64,000 bases of DNA from NCBI RefSeq assembly GCF_900496995.4, contig NC_044009.1, positions 35,735,505 to 35,799,504 of the forward strand, written 5' to 3'. Shown piece after piece: positions 1 to 10,928 of the stretch. The notes under the pieces are model-generated. The model made no database searches, had not been told where the DNA came from, and saw only the letters and a list, made by a program, of their open reading frames with translations. A program made the position numbers and the translations under genes. The stretch's first letter is position 1; each line of letters starts with the position of its first letter. Origin of the DNA: Aquila chrysaetos chrysaetos (taxonomy: Eukaryota > Chordata > Aves > Accipitriformes > Accipitridae).

Positions 1-3000
1 GACACCACCTTCGAGTACCAGGTAGGACCCCATGGGATGCGGGACCCTGCGGGATGCGGCACTGCTGCGCCAGCGTCGCTCAGGGTGCGCAGGGCTGCCC
101 TGCGGCGGTGCTGTGCCCAAGGGACAGGGCTCTTCGTGGGGTTCCCCAGGAGCTGTGCCGCCAGCACATGGCTGCCAAGTCTCTCTTTGGCCGTGCTGAG
201 GCACCAGCGGCACCGGCAGAGACCTCACGGGTCAGCAGCGTCTCGTCCCAGTTCAGCGATGCCCCGCAGCCCAGCCCCAGCTCCCACAGCAGCACGCCCT
301 CCTGGTGCGAGGAGCCCGTCCAGTCCAACATGGACATCTCCACTGGGCACATGATCCTGGTGAGCTGGCCTGGTGGGGTGGCAGTCCCCCTCCCTGGCCC
401 CCCATGTACCCCCCGGGCTGCTGGGCTGACCCCCACCCCTCTGCCCTAGGCCTATATGGAGGACCACCTCCGCAACCGGGACCGACTAGCCAAGGAGTGG
501 CAGGCTCTCTGTGCCTACCAGGCTGAGCCCAGCGTCTGCTCCATTGCCCAGAGTGAAGCCAACCTGAAGAAGAACCGCAACCCCGACTATGTGCCCTGTG
601 AGCATCCCAGCCGCCCTGCCCCAGGGACCGGCTCCCAGGGCCGTGGCAGGAGGGCGGTGTGGGGCACGGGGATGCTTGCGGCCACAGCAGGCTGCGGCAC
701 GGGTTTGCCCGCAGCTCCCCTGGGCACTCGCCACATCCCCTGGCCTCCGTTTCCCCAGATGACCACGTGCGGATCAAGCTGAAAGCCGAGAGCAACCCGT
801 CCCGCAGTGACTTCATCAATGCCAGTCCGATCGTGAGTGATCACTGGGGGCTCCTGCCCACCCACCCCGCTCTGTGATGTGCTCAGCCCAGGCAAGGCTC
901 CCCCTCTGGGATGGAGCTGGACTGAGCTCACATCCCTGCGGGCTACAGATGTGAGCAATGTGCCTGCCCCATTGCTCAGACATGGTTAAAACCCATTTCC
1001 CTCCTGGCTGTGGCACCCAAAGCTCTCTCCCCAGCCTTCCCATCACCCCTGGAGTATCCCCCCGCTCCTCCCAGTGTCACTGACCCCTGGCCAAGGAGCG
1101 TGCGGTCTGACATTCCCTTTCCCGCTCCAGATCGAGCATGACCCACGGATGCCAGCATACATCGCCACGCAGGGGCCGCTGTCCCACACTATCGCCGACT
1201 TCTGGCAGGTGAGCATCACCCAGCTGTGCCAGCCCATCGGGGTCCCTCTGGGTGCTGCCAACCAGATGGGTCACCGCGGCTTGGCCGCCCTCCCGCCTGG
1301 GCTGTCACCCAGCAAGTGACACCCCACATGCCTTGCCTGCAGATGGTGTGGGAGCATGGCTGCACCGTTATCGTCATGCTGAGCCCGCTGGCCGAGGACA
1401 GCGTCAAGCAGTGTGACCGCTACTGGCCAGACGAAGGCTCCTCTCTCTACCACATCTATGAGGCAAGTGTGACCGGTAGCCTGTGGCAAGGAGCATCCTC
1501 CAGCTGCTGTCCCGCCGAGTGAGTGCAGCCCCCCTGCCTGGCGCTGACGCCCACCGGCTGCTTCTCTCGGGCAGGTGAACCTGGTGTCGGAGCACATCTG
1601 GTGCGAGGATTTCCTGGTGCGCAGCTTCTACCTGAAGAACGTGCAGTCGCAGGAGACCCGCACCCTGACGCAGTTCCACTTCCTTAGCTGGCCGGCCGAG
1701 GGCATCCCCGCCACCACCCGGCCCCTCCTCGACTTCCGCAGGTGAGTGCCCACCTGGTGCCATGCCAGCCCCCGGGAAGCCGGCGGTGTTCCCGACCTCA
1801 GGGGGACTGATGGGCGAGGACATCGCTGCCGGTGTGATGAGGGTCAGGGACGTGGCATGGACTGGCTGGGGGAGACGGGGGGCTGCCGTGCATGGGGAGG
1901 AGCAGAAGAACCAGATTCTGGCCAGCTTGGGATGAGGCTCAGCGGAGCTTGGTGGGCAAGAGCCCTGCAGGCTGAGGTTGCCAGGGCTCTCCAGCCTTCA
2001 TGGGGAGGGTGGAAAAGTGCTCTTCCCCAGAGCTGGCATGGGGGACAGTACTGGCTGGCACCCTCCTCAGCTGTGGGTACGAGAAGAAACCCCCGGAGCC
2101 AGCCTTGAACAGCTGTGACCCATTGCTCCCCATGCCCTACAGCCAGCGGCAGATCCCCAGCTGGCCTGGGGAGAGGGCTGCGGGGCTGGGACTGCTCCCA
2201 AGAGGGCTGCGGGCAGCACCCGCTGGGGTCTCGGGGTCCCTGGGTGGTGGTGGGCTCTTGCAGGGGGTTGACCGGTCACTGTCCCCAGGTTGCGTGGGGC
2301 CAGGGACCCTGCTTAGAGCAGTGGGGGGTCCCTGAGCACATTGCCCTCCTCTCCACCCTGCTCATGCTCTCTCTGTCTCTCTGTCTGTCTCTGTCTCTCT
2401 CTCGCAGCTGCCAGTGTCATTTTTGTGATTTGCAGCTAGTAATCTGGCTCCAGTTGCATAGTCACAAAAGTGATCGTTGGCAGCCGTGCCTGCTGCATGG
2501 AGCATGCCGGGAGCCCCACCGGCGCCTGGCCCCCAGCTTCGCGCCCCACCGGACCAGAGCTGCTCCCTTGGGGGTCCTGTCACTGCTCCCCTCCCTGGGC
2601 TGGGCACCCGAGGAGCCAGGCTCCTCTCCCTGCCGTGGCCTCTTTCCAGCCATGGCCCCCATGCCGTGCCCAGCACCGCTGGGGAGGCAGGAGGAGCCAT
2701 GTGCTGGACCGACCCCCAGGGCCACATCATCGGGTGTCCGCTGCCCTCCCCCGGCTTGGCCCAGCGAGGAGCACCTAGTGCGACCTTGTCCCTGGCATGG
2801 CAGGGCACTGACCTGCTCCCTCTTGTCCTTGTAGGAAGGTGAACAAGTGCTACCGGGGTCGCTCCTGCCCTATTATCGTGCACTGCAGGTACTGCTGGGG
2901 AGGGTACGGGCTGGGGGGTGGCTGCAAGGCTGGGACCTGCTAGCCAGCACCAGTCAGTCCCTGGAGCCCATCCACCTGGTCCAAGTGTCTCTGTCTTGCA

Positions 3001-3416
3001 GTGATGGTGCAGGCAGGACTGGGACGTACATCCTCGTCGACATGGTCCTGAACCGAATGGCCAAAGGTAGGTGCAGGGCAGCACTGCTTCTGCCCTGTCC
3101 GGAGGGTGCGGGGCCATCTGCTTGACCTGTGGACCCCCCTCCTAACACCCTTTTTCCCCCTCTGCCCCAGGTGTAAAGGAGATAGACATAGCTGCTACGC
3201 TGGAGCACATCAGAGACCAGCGGCCCCGGCATGGTGCAGACCAAGGTACCCCCCAAACTGGGGCTCCCCTCCCTCCCTGAGCACACACAGCCCCTGGGGC
3301 TGAGCTGGTGAGGACCCTTATGCCCCCCCGCTTTGCTCCCCCAGGACCAGTTTGAGTTCGCGCTGACAGCCGTGGCCGAGGAAGTGAATGCCATCCTGAA
3401 GGCACTGCCACAGTGA
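1..3416 (+). CDS. PTPRN: PTPRN (IA-2), 3' part: receptor-type pseudophosphatase
   Basis: This is the cytoplasmic part of the dense-core-granule protein IA-2, cut at its 5' end by the window edge. Exons: 1-21, 150-359, 450-597, 759-832, 1131-1208, 1343-1462, 1575-1741, 2835-2888, 3002-3066, 3171-3245, 3345-3416. They encode the Ser-rich juxtamembrane stretch ([10 protein letters not shown]), then the whole PTP domain, ending NAILKALPQ-stop. The two substitutions that make IA-2 catalytically dead are visible: the WPD loop reads WPAEG and the P-loop reads [10 protein letters not shown]. Family knowledge: IA-2 is a membrane protein of neuroendocrine secretory granules. Two oddities: intron 1463-1574 starts with GC, and exon 3171-3245 is one base too long for the frame (CGGCCCC at 3221-3227), so the reading frame to the conserved C-terminus is only restored if one C is dropped. 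Identity is certain; whether the extra base is real is not. Confidence 0.96.
2366..2405 (+). repeat. TC-rich simple repeat before mir-153
   Basis: An almost pure pyrimidine stretch of TCTC and TCTG units ends in CGCAG at 2403-2407, immediately before the miR-153 stem. It mimics a polypyrimidine tract with a 3' splice site, but nothing downstream reads as an exon. Confidence 0.8.
2408..2483 (+). ncRNA. MIR153: mir-153 hairpin in PTPRN intron
   Basis: The 3' arm at 2454-2475 begins TTGCATAGTCACAAAAGTGA and matches mature miR-153-3p as I remember it. The 5' arm at about 2417-2437 (TCATTTTTGTGA then TTGCAGCT) pairs with it around a loop near 2438-2453, and the base of the stem is closed by CTGCCAG at 2408 with the Tgg-CAG side at 2477-2483. 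The hairpin is in the sense orientation within the 1.1 kb intron 1742-2834, which is where mammalian mir-153-1 sits in PTPRN. It is therefore expected to be co-transcribed with its host gene in neuroendocrine cells. A TC-rich tract directly precedes it. Confidence 0.95.
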
Positions 3417-3938
3417 TGGCGAGGAGCCCTCCCCTCTTGTCTTCCCCCATGCCCCCCTGGCTTTGCGCGCTCTCCTCGCCCTGCCCGTGGGGCTGCTCTC
3501 CCTGTAAAGTGCTGTCTGTGCTGCTGGCTCTGTTTCCCCCCTCCCTCCCCAGGCCCCCCTGCCCTCCCTCCCCAGGGCTGCAGGGCTCAGCCCCTCTGCG
3601 TGCAGGGCACAGAACCCTATTGCACCCCATGCCGCCGCAGAGGGGACTGGGCTCATGTCCCCTGCAGAGGAGGGGACCAGGTGATGCTGCTGGGAGTTGG
3701 CTGTGGGCCCCCCCCCCCCTCCATCCACTCTCCTGCACCCCAAGCTGGTGGTCCTGTGTCAGCTCCCTCCCTGTGCCCATGTGGGGGGCAGGAGTCGGCA
3801 GGGGCTACCCCACGGTTGGGGAGAGCACTGGGTGCAGGGGGGCCTGGCCCAGCCCTAGGTCCCCTCCATGTTCTCCCTGCCTTGTCACTCGAGCAGAAGA
3901 AAAATTTCTAGAGAAATATAATTTTGTATCTTGATGTG

Positions 3939-3944
3939 AATAAA
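3939..3944 (+). terminator. PTPRN poly(A) signal
   Basis: AATAAA 523 bases after the PTPRN stop codon, followed by a GT-rich stretch (GTTCTCGTGTCGCGTTCGTG). It gives a 3' UTR of about 0.55 kb. The signal of the convergent gene lies only about 230 bases further on. Confidence 0.85.
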
Positions 3945-4174
3945 GTTCTCGTGTCGCGTTCGTGCAGCTGCAGCCAGGCCTGGCCTCTGACTGTGTGTGT
4001 ATGGGGGGGGCACAGGGAAGCCCCCATCCCTGCAGGAGAACAGCCTGCACCCTGCAACCACCAAAGTGCAGTTGGGCCTGGGTCCCCCCTGCCTGCAGGC
4101 AAGGATGGTGGGGGGAACGGTCCTGCAGTCCCCAGCCCAGAGACACCCCGCAGGCAGCAGCTACTGCAAACAGG

Positions 4175-4180
4175 TTTATT
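4175..4180 (-). terminator. DNAJB2 poly(A) signal
   Basis: TTTATT on the plus strand is AATAAA for the minus-strand gene. It implies a 3' UTR of about 1.25 kb (4155-5432) for DNAJB2. That UTR is GC-rich, contains a run of 16 G at 4830-4845, and shows no recognisable coding exon. Confidence 0.75.
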
Positions 4181-4829
4181 GACGGCTGTCAGCAGAAGGG
4201 GGTCAAGGAGGGGGGGCTACAGCGAGGAGGGGGGCAGAGCCCAGCCCCGCTGGCTGAGCCCAGCCATGCTGCCCCTCGCTGCTTCCCACCAGCACTCCCC
4301 TAGCAGCCTAATCTACAGCAACCCCCCCTCCAGCCCCCTCCCCTCCAGCCACCCATCACCACCCTCCCCACCACCTTGTGGTGCCCGGGGCATCTCCCCC
4401 CCCCAGCCCCAGGTATTGCTCGGCTATAAGCCCTGTCGTGCCCCCCACCCCCCCACCACCACCGCGTCCCACGGAGCCAGAGGGTGCTGGGGGAAGGGGG
4501 TGGCAGGGGGTGGCCGTGCAGGGACAAAGCGGAGTCCTGGCTGGGAGAGCCTCCGTGGGCGAGCGGGCGTGCGCGGTCCCCGGGCGCAGCAGCCTCAGAA
4601 CACACCTGGGGAGACAAGCGGAGGGGGGGACACAACAGCACCCGTGAAACCCTCCTCGGCCCAGGGCTGGGGAGGGGCAGGGAGGGAGGGAGGGAGGAAG
4701 GTCGCAGGAGGAGGAGGAGAGCCAAGGCAGGACCACGGGCAACAGTGAGGGTGGGAACGCCTCTGAGCATCACTGAGGGTCACTGCTGCTGCGGGAAGCA
4801 GGGAGGGACAGTAACCCCAGGCCAAGGCC

Positions 4830-4845
4830 GGGGGGGGGGGGGGGG
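4830..4845 (+). repeat. G16 homopolymer in DNAJB2 3' UTR
   Basis: Sixteen consecutive G on the plus strand (C on the DNAJB2 transcript). The exact length is likely to be uncertain in any assembly. Confidence 0.8.
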
Positions 4846-5432
4846 TGACAGTGCCCTGCAGGGCGTGCAAGGCATAGGGAAGGGGGTGACCAGGCAGGGT
4901 CTGCGATGGGGAGGACAGAGGAGGAGGAAGGGGTACAGGCAGGAGCGACAGCATCCAGAGGGGAGAGACAGACACAAGGCACCAAGCAGAGCCCACGTGC
5001 ACACACCTCCTTGCAAGGAGGGAGAGCCCGATCCAGTACTCCCCAGCCCGGGCAGGGGCAGGCAGCAGCCAGGGAGGCACCAGCTGGAGCCCCTGCCCAT
5101 CTGCAGGGCAGGCAGGGAGACGGGAGCAGGCAGAGCTGGGGCATGCCTGCCCGCGGGCACCCCACGCTTCCAGCAGCCGGGGCAGGGAACTGCCCCTCTT
5201 CCCGGGACCCCACCAAGGGCCCCTCTTCCAGCCACAACCCTCAACTCTGGCAGCCCCCCACCCCGGGGTGCCACCAGCCGCCCACCCACCTGAGCAGCAG
5301 CAAGGAGGCAGGGCAGGAAAGACCCCCTCCCTTGCTGGGGGAGGCAGGAGCTAAGCCCCAGGCAGCGAGACCCCACCCCTCCTTTCCTCTCCCTGTCCCT
5401 CGGTGGGGGGGGGCACAACCCCAGCCCCACGC

Positions 5433-8400
5433 TCAGAGCAGGGGGCAGTGCCACTGCTTCGCTTTGGGGACAGGTTCGTGCCCCGCTGTGGCGGGGCTGC
5501 CGGCCCCCGGCGGTTCCCGCTCTGGGCCCCCCCGGGGACCGTGGGCTCTGCGGGCAGAGGACGGGGTGCCGGGGCTGCCCCCCGGCACCGGCAGGGCGCC
5601 GGGGCCGTGCCCACCTGCTCGGTGGTGCCCCGCAGCCTCCATCTCGGAGAGGCTGTAGGCCATGGCCAGCTGCAAGTCCTCGTCCTCGTCCTCGCTGTCC
5701 GTGTAGAGGCAGACGGGCGAGGAGCTCGGGGGCCGGTGCGGGGCGGGCGGTGGGGGCGAGGGGGGCCGTGGGCTGGGGAAGGCTTGCTGCTCCCGCCGGC
5801 TCAGCTCCAGCCCCAGCGCCATGTCGTCAGGGACGCCTGTGGGGACAGGGGCAGGGGATGGGGGTTGTGTCCGCTCCAGCTCCCCAGAGCTCGCACCGGG
5901 CCCCAGCAACTCCTGCCCACCCCACCAATCCTTCACGGCAGAGCCCCAAACCGGGGCCGACCAGGGCTCAGACCAAAACCAAGCCTGGATGCAGCACCCC
6001 CCTGCCACCCCAAAGGAGGAGAAGGGTCCCCAGAGGGAAAGGGCGCTGGGAGGTGGCACTGCCAGACCCCACCAAGGCGGTCTGCGGTGCTGCTTCTCAC
6101 CATCGATGTGGATTGACTTCAGCTCCCCGTCCTCCTCCACTTCCACCCGCTCCCGCCCGTTCTCGATAATCCTGCAGACAGACAGACAGACAGATGGATG
6201 GATGGACGGTCAAGGGCCAGGCAGCCAGAGCATCGCAGAGGCAAGCTGCAGGGTCCGAGGCCCGCCGATGAGGGGGTCCGCAGAGGCGAGGTGGGCCGGC
6301 ACTGCCCTCACCGCTTGGTGGTGATGCGCCTGCCATTAACGAAGGTGGTAGAGGTGGAGACGGAGCGGAAGCCCAGCCCCGCGTCGGCGCCGGAGCTGAA
6401 TGACGAGGCGAAGAAATCTGGAGAAAGGAGTGACAAGGTCGGTGCCAGGGTGGGGGGCAAGGGGAAGGCAGGGGACAGACCCTGCGCAGGGGGACACGGT
6501 GTCCCGCGATGCCCCTGACGGGCGGGGGCTGGCAGCGTCTCCTACCTGAGGATCCTGGGAAGGAGGAAAAGAAGTGGCCTCCCCCGTGGTGCCGGGGACC
6601 AGGTCCTCGCAGCTCGGAGAAGGGCAGCATCTCATCTGGAAGGCAGGGCCTTCCCCATCAGCATTGGTCCCGTGGCTGGGCGAGCCAGGAGCAGGGCACT
6701 GCCGTGGGGACCCCTCGCCGGGGCCAGCCGTACACCCTGTTCCCAAGCCCAGCGGCTGCCCTGGGGCCAGAGAGGTGTCCCAGAGGCGGTCGCCGGCCCC
6801 CCCCCCACCCCGCACACACCAAAAAAGTCAGCGAAGGGGTCTCGCCCGCCGAAGAACTCCCGGAAGACGTCGTGAGCACTGCGGAAGGTGAAGGTGAATT
6901 CGGGGGCCCCGGCATCGGCCCTGGAGCCCCCCGGTCCTGCCAGAGGGAAGAAGCTCGGAGTTAAGTGGAGCCCTGGGTGGGAACACCCTGAAGGGCAGGG
7001 AGCCCCGGGGGGGGCACAGACCCACACCAGGTCTTCAGACAGGGCTGTATCCAGACCTGCACTAACCCCCCGTGGCCCTGCTCACCCACTCACCTGCCCC
7101 CATGAGTCCGTCCTTGCCGTAACGGTCATAGACATCGCGCTTCTGCTCTGGAAGGAGAAGAAAGGGGGCTGCGGGGAAACCGGCTGCCAGGCATGGGCAG
7201 GAGGACTGATGCTTCCCCCAGCCAAGGAAGGTGCAGAACAGCAGGGAGCAAGAGGAGGGGGGTGGCATGAGCCCCCATCGCACCGGCATTGCTCCCAAAC
7301 CCAAGTCGGGGCATCAGGCGACGGTGCGCAAGCCTCAGCCCCACTGGTGAGACCTCATCCCGGAGGTCAGCACCCCAGCATCTTTCCCAAGAGCTGTTTG
7401 GGGAATGTATGAGGAGGTAACTAAGCCCCACAAGCCAAGCTAAAGCTGGAGGGACACGCTGCCTCCCAGGGATATCCAGAGATGACACCTGGGTGAGCCC
7501 AGCAGCAGGACACCCCAGGGCGAGCAGCCCCAAGGGCAGGGGACACACACAAGACAGCACCGTGGCCTCTTACTGTCCGACAGCACTTCGTACGCCTCGG
7601 CGATCTCCTTGAACCTTTGCTCGGCGTACTCCTTGTTGTCTGGGTTTTTATCCGGGTGCCATTTCAGCGCGGCCTTCCTGTACCTGCACAGATGGGCAGT
7701 GATGGGCACGCAGCAGCCCTCGGGCGGTGGGGGCTCCTGTGCCAGGGACCCCGCTCTGAGCGCATGCCTCCAACTCTGTGGGCAGGGGCACCCCGAGCCC
7801 GCTTCACCCAGCGCCCTACAGCCTCAGGCATCAAACGGGAGCTTCCTGGACTGGTTCTGCCTCCCGAGCAAATATTTGCGGCATGACCCCAGCGGTGCAG
7901 CCTGTGCTCACCTCAGCTGCCTGTGGCAGCAGCCCCAGACCATGCTCACAGGTTTGCTCCGGAGCCTTCCCAGGCTCCACCGTGGGCGTGCAAGGACCAG
8001 AGGTCGCTGGGGGGCTCCTGGGGCCAGATGAGCACAAGCAGCCCTTTCCTCCTGCCTGCAGGTAGCTGGGGTTAACCCAGGCTGCCCAGCTTCTCTCACC
8101 CACTCTTAGGAAGCCCCCCCCCAGGAGAGGCCTCTGCCCCCCAGCCAGGCAAGCCACCAGTCCGCCCCTATCGCCCCCGGGTGATGCCTCTCCCCAGTGA
8201 GAGCAGCAAGACCTCGGCAGGGTGCCAGGCAGGAGCTGCAGGAGGCTCTGTCCACCCCCAGGGCTCCCCTGCAGCGCCTGGGGTGCAGCACACGACCTGC
8301 CAACGGGGCCGGTCCGGTGCCGGGCGACACGCTGCTCCCTCCTCTCCCCTCGAGCTCCAGCCCCTTGACCCTGACGCCAGCAGAGCCCCCACGCCGCAGC

Positions 8401-8801
8401 TCTCTGCCATCCCCACACCCTCTGGCAGAGAGAGGGGACGCCTCCAAACACCAGCGGGACCCACCTCCTGCCTCCAGCCCCAGTTCTGGGCTGAGAGCCT
8501 GGACAAAGGGACCAAACCCCACCAAGAGATGCCTTTGTGCGGCAGTGAAGCCCAGCCCCGCTCTGGCCTCCGCACAAAGGAAACAAAGGCTGGATTGTCA
8601 CCTCTGGAGCTGGGCCCTGTCCCCACTGGCCCCGCAGGGAGCCCCCGCCTTGCTGGCGCCCGGGGAGGGGGGGGGGGCCGAGGGTGGCTTGGGCTGTTCT
8701 ACCCGGTGGGCAGGATCACGCCCGCCACACACTTACGCTTTCTTGATGTCGTCGGCGGTGGCATTGCGGCTCACCCCCAGCGCTTCGTAGTAGTCCACCA
8801 T
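5433..8801 (-). CDS. DNAJB2: DNAJB2 (HSJ1) co-chaperone
   Basis: Exons in transcript order: 8801-8737, 7683-7574, 7147-7094, 6936-6820, 6635-6546, 6417-6312, 6171-6101, 5836-5433; all phases close, giving 338 residues (human long form 324). The J domain starts [20 protein letters not shown] and carries the HPD triad in [13 protein letters not shown], the site that stimulates HSP70 ATPase. A Gly/Phe-rich middle (FTFTFRS, REFFGG) follows, then two ubiquitin-interacting motifs in the last exon ([16 protein letters not shown] and [17 protein letters not shown]). Known role: delivers ubiquitylated clients to HSP70 and the proteasome, mainly in neurons. The C-terminus is QWHCPLL-stop, a possible prenylation box equivalent to the CLIL of the mammalian long isoform. 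A noncoding first exon probably ends at 9818 and splices to 8826. The exon 6171-6101 acceptor uses a tetranucleotide repeat as its pyrimidine tract. Confidence 0.95.
6174..6212 (+). repeat. (CAGA)n-(GATG)n microsatellite at splice acceptor
   Basis: CAGA units (about 6174-6193) followed by GATG units (about 6193-6210). Read on the minus strand this is CATC then GTCT repeats ending in GCAG at 6172-6175, so it forms the polypyrimidine tract of the DNAJB2 exon 6171-6101. Confidence 0.85.
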
Positions 8802-9199
8802 GACGTGTGGCTGTCCCGCGGGGTCACTGCGGGAGGGAAAGGCAACATCAGGGGGTCCGCAGGCACAGCCTGGCAGCGCCGGGTGTGAGGGACCAAGGGC
8901 GGGCTGCCCTGCCCTCCCCAGGCACCCCGGCCACCCCGCAGGTCCCCCCGAGAGCGGCTCAGTAGCAACCCCACACACAGCTCCCCAGCACCCTGCCTGC
9001 ACCTCGGCCACCTGGATGCAGGCACAGCCCCAGCCGGGGACCCATTACTGCTGCCGCGCCGCCGACCCACCTGCATCACCCCAACTTGCCCAAGCAAGGG
9101 GACAGGGATCCTCGCTGCCGGCCCCGCTGGGCTGCCCTGCTCCCCTCCAGCTGCCCCAGCTCCCCTCCGGTCCCCCCCGGGGGGCTCTATCCTGGGGCG

Positions 9200-10500
9200 G
9201 GGAGGGGGGGGGGAGGCAGCAGTAGCAGCCCGCTAAGGTGCTTAGCGGCTGGAGCGGATTAAGGGCTCAGCGGGGACCCTCCCCATCCCCGGGCACCCCG
9301 GGGCACTTCAACCGGCCGACCCGCTCCGGATCGGGGACGGGAGCGGGATGCCGCCGCTCCAGCCCCCCGCGAGCCCGGGGTACCGACCCCCCCGCCCCAT
9401 ACTCGCCCCCCGCCCGCGCTGCCCGGGCGCATCAGCTGACGGGGAGGCCGACGCTGGCACCGGCACCAGTACGGCACTGGGAGCGCGGCGGGGCGGTGCC
9501 GCCGGGGACCGCCCCCCCCCGGCCCGGCTGTAAACACGGCGCTCCCGGGGCTGCCCGGCCCGGCACTGCTGCTGGAAGTTTCCGTCCCCCCCCCCCCCGC
9601 CGCCCTCGCCGCCACCGGCGGGCAGCCCTGGGCTGCGGCCAGCGGATCTAGGCCAGCGGGAGGGGCGGGGGCGGCAGCACGGGAAGGGAACGCACCGGAC
9701 CGGCTCCGCTCCCCCCCCGCCGCCGTCCGCCGCTCCCCCGGTGCCCCCGCTGCCCCCTCGCGCCCCGCTCCCCCCGCACGCCCCCCCCCCTCCACGTCCC
9801 CCCGATCCGGTGCCCACCTGAGTGCCGCAGCCGAGCCCTCCCCGCCCGCCCCGGGCCGCCCGCGGCCGGCGTCGCGCGTCCCCCCCCCTCCCGGGCCGCC
9901 GCGGGGCCTGGAGGCGGGCTCCGCTGGCCGACGAGCGGCGGCTGCAGCCAACCGTGGCGCCGCCGCTTCGTGACGTCACGCGCTCGCCTTTCAGGCGGGT
10001 GAGGTCATAGGGAGGCGTGCTTGAGCGCGGAGCGGGGCTTCGCCGCTGCCCGGCCCCCTTTCCCGATCCCCGTCCCCGCAGCCCGGGAGGGACCTGGCCG
10101 GGGGCTCCTGCGCCCCGCCACCCCCCAGCCCAGCCCCGCCGTGCGCCGGCCGGGCATCCCCTGGGCAAGCCCCCCCCGCCGTGCGGCGGGGGGAAGCGGG
10201 GCCGGGTTGCGTGGGACCCTCGAGGGCGGTGCGGGAAAACCAGGCGGCGGTGGGAGCGCCCGGCAGGGTCTGCCTGCCTCTGGCTGCGCTCTGGGCCCCC
10301 CAGCTCCGCTCCCGCCCTCCCGCCTCCAGGGGCTGCGTGTGTGCCCGGGGCAGCACCGGCAAGGGGGGCGGAGGGGGGGGAGCACTGACCTCGCTCGCTG
10401 GCCCCGGTGGTGCAGGCAGTGCTGCGAGCACACCGGGGCACGGCCACCGCCCCGGGGCAGCCCCCCCGGGCTCCGCTTGCCGCTGGCCTCCTGCCGAGTC
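9200..10500. promoter_or_regulatory. CpG island promoter of DNAJB2
   Basis: Dense CpG sequence covers the presumed first noncoding exon of DNAJB2 (donor GTGGGC read from 9817 on the minus strand). It also extends upstream past 10000. No TATA box is seen near the presumed start. Confidence 0.6.
9971..9978. promoter_or_regulatory. Perfect cAMP response element
   Basis: The palindrome TGACGTCA lies at the upstream edge of the presumed DNAJB2 first exon, with a degenerate TGAGGTCA at 10000-10007. The full palindrome inside a CpG island is the typical setting for a functional CREB/ATF site; use here is inferred. Confidence 0.6.
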
Positions 10501-10928
10501 AGCTGCCCGACTGGTTCCTGCAGGAAAGGCCAGCGGGAGGGGACAGCCGGGGTGACTCAGCGCTTTGCCCAGGCCGTCCCGCCGCGGGGGGGGGGGGGGT
10601 GCGACGACATGAAGGGGTGCAGCCTGCCAGGCTGGCAGCACAGGTGCCTGCCAGGAGCCGGAGCTGCCTGGCAGCACTATGGCCCCGGCAAAGCATCACC
10701 AGCCTTGCGCCCTCCCCAGCCCTGCTCAGGCAGAGAGGGGCCGGCGACGATGAGCCACCCCGAGCACCAGGGTGCCCAGGCACCCGGAGCACCGGGGCTC
10801 AGGGGACGGCCACGCACCGGGAGCTTTGATGTGGACTTTCCCTCTGCACGGCCCCTGCCCGGGCAGCCGCTGTGGAGGGGCTGTTCTCACCCATCGTCAG
10901 GGTCGTGGGCAGTCTTAAGGCCGCTCAC

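Noticed and set aside
2402-2560. Possible extra PTPRN exon after the TC tract and CAG at 2407
   Set aside because: The sequence is the miR-153 hairpin, has an early stop in the needed frame, and PTPRN protein is contiguous without it.
9259-10447. Large minus-strand open frames over the DNAJB2 promoter
   Set aside because: CpG-island artefacts rich in Gly, Arg and Pro. DNAJB2 starts at 8801 with a full J domain.
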